Shown here: in pieces, positions 60,601-64,000 of the stretch
Position numbering within the stretch: the first letter of the stretch is position 1
How the letters are laid out: the number at the start of each line of letters is the position of its first letter
From: Puffinus mauretanicus
Taxonomy: Eukaryota; Chordata; Aves; Procellariiformes; Procellariidae
Assembly: GCA_023333565.1 (NCBI GenBank)
Contig: JAJKFH010000227.1
Location: 868,001-932,000 of the forward strand
Direction: 5' to 3'
DNA length: 64,000 nucleotides
The notes under the pieces: model-generated
The model's input: only the letters and a program-made list of their open reading frames with translations
Databases searched by the model: none
What the model was told of the DNA's origin: nothing
Made by a program: the position numbers and the translations under genes

Positions 60601-62155
60601 GGGGATCCAAGAGAAAGGTACAGAAAAAGGTGATAACTGGCCATTTCCAGCCGCATCTCCTGATGATGGATCACGGTCGGGTCCAAACATCAGCTGCAGT
60701 GTCACAAGCAAGTAAAGTGATGGAAGTTGAGCCATCCTTGTATGAAGGCCTCAGCCTAGTGTGAACACTGGATAAAAACTGAAAAAAATAGTACCTAATA
60801 GTACTATTAATAGTAATGAAACACACAATACATATGAAATCGGTTTATAACAGAGAGTCATCTTATTTATGATAAGCATATAAATAAATACTATGGAGTT
60901 CTACTTTTTAAACAATTCCCACTTTCTGAATATCTTTGAATAATTCCTCCTCCTCCTACATATAATCAAAATTTTGATTAAATCCACTTGATCCACTTTC
61001 AGGGAAAACTATAGGTGTCAGGTTATTTGGACTCCGCGTCTAGAGCTGTAGCAAAAATACGCCGTCTTGTGGGTCAGCTGCTTTTCTCTTTTGAAAGCTG
61101 TGACCTTTTTAAGGCCACATGGTAGTATGGTAGCAGGATTTCTACTGGCGAGCTGGTCAGCCCTCTCCTGGGTGCATGCTGCTGGCAAAGGAGCGAGCAG
61201 CTTTCCTCCCGGTGCCCGCAGCTGGACGTGGGTCTCACCAGACGCGTTGCGTGACTTGAGTTTTCTGCAGCTGCCAGAGCTATAAGGTCTAGTAATTTGC
61301 CTTTCCATATTTATTTCCGCAGCACAGACGCTGGACTGTTATACTACAGTAGCTGAGCTGTGCCAGTTCAAAAAGCCGGTGACCCATTGCCCAAGGTAAC
61401 CGTGTGCCACGAGCACGAGCCTGCTTATGTTCAGCTTAAACCTCCTCTGCTCCGAGGATGGAGGATGCCGCGATGCTGAGGTCCCCAAATCTGAGGGCCA
61501 GCAGGAATGGAGCTGGTTTTACCAGATGAATGAGGAGGGGGTTGGGAATGGCGTTTCCTCCTGCCACCGTCCTTTTCTTGACATCACGATAGAAAATTCA
61601 TGTTAAGTTTTTGGACTGCTTCCGTAACATATAAGCCAGGCTACGCGATCTCGTTTCAGCACACCCCTACGTATGAGCGTGCAACTTTGCGCTCTGTCTT
61701 TATTCTCCTGCAATTGCTGGTTTTTGGATGTGGTTTTCCCTTCCACCTTAAAACATGGAAGAAGTTTGTTCTAGAAAGCTGCTTGGTGCAGGTGTAAGCC
61801 GTGGCAAACACATGCAAATAGTTACGTGCACAGCGTTGTGCAAAAATATAGGTAGTCCCCTTTGAAAAGAGGGACCAATAAAAGACCAATCCCTTTTTTA
61901 CTGGTCTAAACCCCTCTATTCGCAGTTCTGCAGCAAATGTCATCTGAGGGGAACAAATAATTAAATTCACTGTTGCCACCTGCAGACCAGATGCAGGCAC
62001 TTGAAATCTCCCAAGAATGCAGCTTGCTTTCCTGTTGAGCCTTGATATAGAGAATAACTATGAATAAATTGTTTTCTAGGATTTATTGTCCAGCCCACTG
62101 TAAAGACGAGCCATCGTACTGGGCACCGGTGTTTGGCACAAACGTTTATGCTGAT
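45415..62155 (+). CDS. CRISPLD2: CRISPLD2, cysteine-rich secretory protein LCCL domain-containing 2 (3' end missing)
   Basis: Twelve coding exons join to 442 codons: 45415-45657, 50948-51066, 53097-53229, 53341-53456, 55720-55820, 57333-57494, 58352-58412, 59051-59117, 60086-60216, 60365-60408, 61323-61395, 62080-62155. Layout: signal peptide about 1-22, N-glycosylation sequon NSS at 28, furin-like RSKR at 47-50, CAP domain about 58-205, Cys-rich and charged linker to about 290, LCCL 1 about 295-390, LCCL 2 from about 397, cut by the window end. Family knowledge: a secreted protein binding LPS and matrix glycans, linked to lung and craniofacial development and glucocorticoid response in mammals. 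Human CRISPLD2 has 497 residues. About 60 residues remain beyond base 64000. CRISPLD1 is excluded by closer identity to CRISPLD2 and by the USP10 neighbour. Confidence 0.96.
45658..50947 (+). other. CRISPLD2: CRISPLD2 intron 2
   Basis: A 5290-base intron. It contains a reverse-orientation CR1 copy (45818-46165), T-rich homopolymers (about 45695-45707, 46566-46578, 48731-48742), a TTTGG tract (50593-50619) and a non-repetitive AT-rich stretch at 48880-49050 with homeodomain/POU-like words. No exon found. Confidence 0.8.
45818..46165 (-). mobile_element. CR1 LINE 3' fragment, minus orientation
   Basis: Words in order match the reverse complement of a CR1 3' end: tttagatcattgga, ggttggaaagggccactaacgg, gtcatcgagtccatccgctgc, catctccagtgatggtaattc, cacagcctgcctcagcaggtt, tagtgtttaacccacattctcc, and cagagaaacctctgatggtct. 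It is 5'-truncated, as is usual for CR1, and moderately diverged. No intact reading frame. Confidence 0.75.
50948..51066 (+). CDS. CRISPLD2: CRISPLD2 exon 3 (CAP)
   Basis: Encodes [20 protein letters not shown], then [19 protein letters not shown] and AG of a split Arg. TWDDELE..A..WA..C and SIGQNLxxHWGR are conserved CAP motifs, and the Glu of DDELE is likely part of the cavity. It runs from phase 0 to phase 2. The acceptor is ctccccaccccctgcag. Confidence 0.97.
51067..53096 (+). other. CRISPLD2: CRISPLD2 intron 3
   Basis: A 2030-base intron. It contains one possible MIR-like scrap (52076-52115: ttgcctcaatttcctctcct then gtaaaatagg). Open frames here are unsupported. Confidence 0.8.
52076..52115 (+). 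repeat. Short MIR/L2-like scrap
   Basis: Cttgattgcctcaatttcct followed by ctcctgtaaaatagg resembles the 'cctcagtttcctcatctgtaaaat' core shared by MIR and L2 3' regions. Short and diverged. Confidence 0.4.
53097..53229 (+). CDS. CRISPLD2: CRISPLD2 exon 4 (CAP)
   Basis: Encodes (R)[39 protein letters not shown] and THYTQ. The [17 protein letters not shown] block and the HYTQ start of the CAP1 signature are clear. His162 of HYTQ is a second cavity His. It runs from phase 2 to phase 0, with donor CAG|GTAAAG. Confidence 0.97.
53341..53456 (+). CDS. CRISPLD2: CRISPLD2 exon 5 (CAP end)
   Basis: Encodes [20 protein letters not shown], then [18 protein letters not shown] and AA of Lys. It holds the rest of CAP1 ([11 protein letters not shown]) and CAP2 ([12 protein letters not shown], completed in exon 6). 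The preceding intron is only 111 bases. The donor is AA|GTAAGG; reading on would meet TAA at once, so splicing here is required. Confidence 0.97.
53457..55719 (+). other. CRISPLD2: CRISPLD2 intron 5
   Basis: A 2263-base intron with a GC/CpG-rich block at about 53620-53950, where overlapping open frames on both strands are compositional. A CR1 copy lies at 55385-55681, immediately before exon 6. Confidence 0.8.
55385..55681 (+). mobile_element. CR1 LINE, 3' end with tail (5'-truncated)
   Basis: A well-preserved CR1 3' end in plus orientation. It includes the ORF2 C-terminal coding part (frame 55381-55596 reads [20 protein letters not shown] and later [20 protein letters not shown]), then the typical 3' UTR ggttggactcgatgatctta, gaggtcttttccaacctta, and a tail of two or three ATTCTATG-like units (atgattccatgattctgtga). 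The 5' truncation is typical of CR1 retrotransposition. It looks young compared with the other copies in the window. Confidence 0.93.
55720..55820 (+). CDS. CRISPLD2: CRISPLD2 exon 6
   Basis: Encodes (K)[33 protein letters not shown] plus [30 protein letters not shown] is the Cys-rich end of the CAP/CRISP hinge and is nearly identical to human. It runs from phase 2 to phase 1. The acceptor gctcctgtgcttgcag lies only 38 bases after a CR1 tail. Confidence 0.97.
55821..57332 (+). other. CRISPLD2: CRISPLD2 intron 6
   Basis: A 1512-base GC-rich intron with a strong G-quadruplex-type sequence at 56568-56622. No exon beyond the flanking ones and no clear transposon. Confidence 0.8.
56568..56622 (+). 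other. G-quadruplex-forming G-rich tract
   Basis: Six G runs of three to eight bases separated by loops of one to about five bases (ggggggtccccgggg, tgcaggggggggcagc, gggtagaggggagggg). This satisfies the usual G3+N1-7 pattern several times over on the plus strand. Confidence 0.75.
57333..57494 (+). CDS. CRISPLD2: CRISPLD2 exon 7 (linker)
   Basis: Encodes (E)[53 protein letters not shown] plus A. This is the charged Pro/Lys-rich linker between CAP and LCCL 1. Human ETDEMNEVE and the PTKPKK...NYM ending align. The acceptor is a tandem NAGNAG (ctaagaag). Using the first AG (exon from 57333) keeps the Glu found in human CYREE; the second AG would drop it. It runs from phase 1 to phase 1. Confidence 0.93.
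   Translation, partial: KITVTKIPSSPRRMRLTKWRFRRLRSKSQRGSTLPKASPANPSSPRKSSRTPT
57495..58351 (+). other. CRISPLD2: CRISPLD2 intron 7
   Basis: An 857-base intron ending in a long T-rich tract (tttattttttttctctccag). Nothing else recognised. Confidence 0.85.
58352..58412 (+). CDS. CRISPLD2: CRISPLD2 exon 8 (LCCL 1 start)
   Basis: Encodes (T)[19 protein letters not shown] plus AG. Human has [20 protein letters not shown]. The Cys residues begin the first LCCL domain. It runs from phase 1 to phase 2, with donor G|GTAGTG. Confidence 0.96.
58413..59050 (+). other. CRISPLD2: CRISPLD2 intron 8
   Basis: A 638-base intron with an A-rich AACCAAACC tract at 58541-58588. No other feature. Confidence 0.85.
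59051..59117 (+). CDS. CRISPLD2: CRISPLD2 exon 9 (LCCL 1)
   Basis: Encodes (R)[19 protein letters not shown] and YES. CPAGCL....VFGTxxYES is the LCCL core. It runs from phase 2 to phase 0, with donor AGT|GTAAGT. Confidence 0.97.
59118..60085 (+). other. CRISPLD2: CRISPLD2 intron 9
   Basis: A 968-base intron with acceptor tatttgtgctcttgtcag. No repeat or exon recognised. Confidence 0.85.
60086..60216 (+). CDS. CRISPLD2: CRISPLD2 exon 10 (LCCL 1)
   Basis: Encodes [40 protein letters not shown] and ESF plus [25 protein letters not shown] is the invariant LCCL core (SxICxAAIHxG). It runs from phase 0 to phase 2. Confidence 0.98.
60365..60408 (+). CDS. CRISPLD2: CRISPLD2 exon 11 (LCCL 1 end)
   Basis: A 44-base exon encoding (R)[14 protein letters not shown], aligning with human KYKPSSSFMVSKVK and ending the first LCCL domain. 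It runs from phase 2 to phase 1, with donor A|GTAAGT. The preceding intron is 148 bases. Confidence 0.95.
60409..61322 (+). other. CRISPLD2: CRISPLD2 intron 11
   Basis: A 914-base intron with no recognised repeat. The acceptor is catatttatttccgcag. Confidence 0.85.
61323..61395 (+). CDS. CRISPLD2: CRISPLD2 exon 12 (LCCL 2 start)
   Basis: Encodes (T)[19 protein letters not shown] and THCP plus AG. Human has [23 protein letters not shown]. It starts the second LCCL domain. It runs from phase 1 to phase 2, with donor G|GTAACC. Confidence 0.97.
61396..62079 (+). other. CRISPLD2: CRISPLD2 intron 12
   Basis: A 684-base intron with acceptor aattgttttctag. Nothing recognised. Confidence 0.85.
62080..62155 (+). 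CDS. CRISPLD2: CRISPLD2 exon 13 (LCCL 2)
   Basis: Encodes (R)[19 protein letters not shown] and TNVYAD, near-identical to human. The codon series ends in phase 0 before GTGAGT. The rest of LCCL 2 (human begins TSSICKTAVHAG) is not found in the remaining 1.8 kb. Confidence 0.97.
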
Positions 62156-62364
62156 GTGAGTACGCTCCTTTCCCCGATGAGCCCCTGTATCGCGATGTCT
62201 GTATCGCAGAGGTGGGATTTAGGGAAGGCAGCCAAACTCTGCGTGGCCATTGCCGTGTGGGGATGGCGTAAATGGGGGTGAAGGAAGAAGTACCACCAGC
62301 AAAGTGCAACAGCTACTGCGCCGGGCTGGGGTCAGTGGGCTTGGGGAGCCCTTTAACTCTCCGG

Positions 62365-62442
62365 CACTGACTTATTCTTATGGACTTGGGCAGGTCACTT
62401 AACCGCTCCATGCCTCAGGGTCTGTGGCTGTGAGACGATGGC
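62365..62442 (+). repeat. MIR SINE fragment
   Basis: Cggcactgacttattcttatgg, then acttgggcaggtcacttaacc, then gctccatgcctcagggtctgt matches the MIR core (acttactagctgtgtgacct, tgggcaagtcacttaacct, ctctgtgcctcagtttcct) in order and spacing. It is the best-preserved of the ancient SINE pieces in the window. Confidence 0.65.
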
Positions 62443-62805
62443 AGCGCTTGTCCGCCTCTGCAGTGTTTTGGGGTCTGCAGATGAGCACCAAAGGGCTTTT
62501 ATTATGTACTATATTATATACTTTTATTATATACTATCTCATTATATAGGCAAAAATAAGTCTTCTTCCCCCTCCCCGTCCTCCTCTTTCTGGGAGCTGA
62601 ACAGTGTTTTTGGGCAGTCGGGACACAGCACAGAGCAGTGGAAAGAAAGCATGCAAGTTGGTTTTATTGGTTTGTTTTTCTAACTCTGCTCATAGGGATG
62701 AGCAGAGACTTGATGCTAAAACTAGGCAGAGAGTCATTTTTTGGAAATCTCTTAATATTAAGCCTCTAAAAACTGGGTTTCAACGTTTTCCATTTGCGGG
62801 TGCTT

Positions 62806-62848
62806 CTTTCTTTTTTTTTTTTTTTTTTTTCTTTTTTTTTTTTTTTTC
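62806..62848 (+). repeat. Interrupted poly(T) tract
   Basis: About 43 bases of T with only a few C interruptions. It may be a minus-strand poly(A) tail or simple slippage; no adjacent retrogene body was recognised. Confidence 0.85.
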
Positions 62849-64000
62849 CTGTCAGAGATTGTGTTTAGAAACCCCAGCTCCCTGGCTGGTGCGGGTAGCC
62901 TGTAGGAACGGGCTTTTTGAAGGCCTGGGGGAAGCAGTCGGCAGGTCGTGGACCCCCAGCTTGGGGTCACCGTGGAGCTTTGCAGACTCTTGAGAAATCC
63001 TGCAGAAATCATACAATAATTTGGGGCAAGCAATTTTGAAAGCAATTTAAAAAAAAAAAAACAACATTTTTTATTTTACTTGAGACCAATTTTTTCAAAG
63101 GTAGAGCTGCACAAACAGGTTAGCCTAGCTAGCTCACATGCAAATCCATCGGGCAGCTGCCACCCCGCGGTACCTGCCTCGGTGCGTGCCCCGACCTGCA
63201 GGAAATGGGAAATAGTTTTCTCTCTTTTACTGAGGACAAAACTACCTCAGATTGCCCCCAAATGCCACCTGCGATTCCGAGGGTATCAGGCGAGGACCAG
63301 CATCCCGGGCTGGCGTCGTTCCCTGATTTGTACTGACGCAAAAGGATTAGTGTCCTTTAATGAATCGCAAGCTCCATTTCCTACCGTAGCCCCTGGGTAT
63401 TGTTTCGTAAACAGGGGCACGGACTGTGATTTGGGAGGAAAATAGAATAGGAGAAAAAAAAAAAAAGTATTTGGCCACTTCCTAGAGGGTTTGGTCAACC
63501 TTTGTCTGGACTACTCTTCTTATAGCGCGGTACGTGGTCATAAGGAAAGCGTTTAGGTTTTTATAAGAGTGCGAGATTGGTAGCAAAGCAGGTGAAACCA
63601 GCTGGGGAAAAGGAGTTTGAGGCGGCCGTGGGACACGCTGCATGGGAGAGGTATCGATGCCGAGAAACGCGCAGGCTGGAAAGCCGACAAGAGGAACACG
63701 CGTGCCGTGCAAGGAGGGTCTGGGCAAAGGCTGCCCCAGGGAGCCCGGGCTGTGCAGGATGCCCTCCAGGAGGGGATGCTGTGAATTCACCCGAGCCCGC
63801 GGCCGAGGAACGATTAAAGCAGAGAATAAGCTGGATGGGACGAGTCTTCTGGGAGGGCTCTTCGGCTTCACGGCACCTTCATGGCCCTGGGGGGACTTGT
63901 GCCCCAACTGTGTCGTCTTAAATAAGTAATCTAAAAGAAAAAGCAGCATCTTGCCCTGTTTCCAGTCTGCAGAGTGGCCTCTGGCCTTTCAGCACCTTCT

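Larger units (their letters stand above)
62156..64000 (+). other. CRISPLD2: CRISPLD2 intron 13 (5' part, to window end)
   Basis: Non-coding to the end of the window. It contains a MIR-like SINE fragment (62365-62442) and a long interrupted T tract (62806-62848). Open frames at 63080-63445 and 63482-63949 have no support. Confidence 0.8.

Noticed and set aside
63482..63949. 155-codon minus-strand open frame near the window end
   Set aside because: It overlaps plus-strand frames of similar length in GC-rich intron sequence, with no recognisable protein features.
1..64000. CRISPR arrays, bacterial operons, phage, integrated virus or toxin systems
   Set aside because: No regularly spaced repeats, no clustered long single-exon frames and no retroviral gag/pol/env-like frames. 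All recognised coding sequence is in vertebrate spliced exons.

Overview
The window is vertebrate nuclear DNA, almost certainly avian. It holds most of USP10 (plus strand, window start to about 33.1 kb) followed by the 5' two-thirds or more of CRISPLD2 (plus strand, about 41 kb to beyond the window end). The two genes are also neighbours in this order in mammals. The avian assignment rests on a well-preserved CR1 LINE 3' end with its ATTCTATG-like tail, short introns, and many A-rich AACCAAACC-type tracts. The CR1 3' end looks more like neoavian copies than chicken copies, which is an impression only.

USP10: twelve coding exons could be placed by splice sites, unbroken reading phase and similarity to the mammalian protein. 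They correspond to exons 3-14 of the mammalian gene. The N-terminal codons (about 30, including the G3BP-binding segment) lie upstream of the window. The exons encode the PAM2 motif, the basic RERKKKKKR region, the Cys-box (GNWCYIN), an acidic insert, and the His/Asp boxes ending ...RRVDLL. A 3'UTR of about 0.9 kb ends at an AATAAA followed by a GT-rich element. The intron that splits the Cys-box carries U12-type (minor spliceosome) signals at both ends. This is the most interesting feature I found.

Intergenic stretch, about 33.1-41 kb: no convincing gene. Base composition changes from AT-rich (USP10 introns) to visibly more GC- and CpG-rich. A GC-rich block at 40.3-41.1 kb ends in a perfect splice donor at 41241, which makes it the best candidate for the CRISPLD2 promoter and non-coding exon 1.

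CRISPLD2: coding exons 2-13 run from the start codon at 45415 to 62155. They encode a signal peptide, an RSKR furin-like site, a complete CAP domain, a linker, a complete first LCCL domain and the start of the second. The last coding exons (the rest of LCCL 2) are not in the window. A CR1 copy ends only about 38 bp before exon 6, and exon 7 has a tandem NAGNAG acceptor.

The two genes have unrelated roles: USP10 is a cytoplasmic deubiquitinase, and CRISPLD2 is a secreted matrix/LPS-binding CAP protein. Their adjacency is ordinary conserved synteny. I see no CRISPR array, phage, bacterial operon, tRNA or rRNA.
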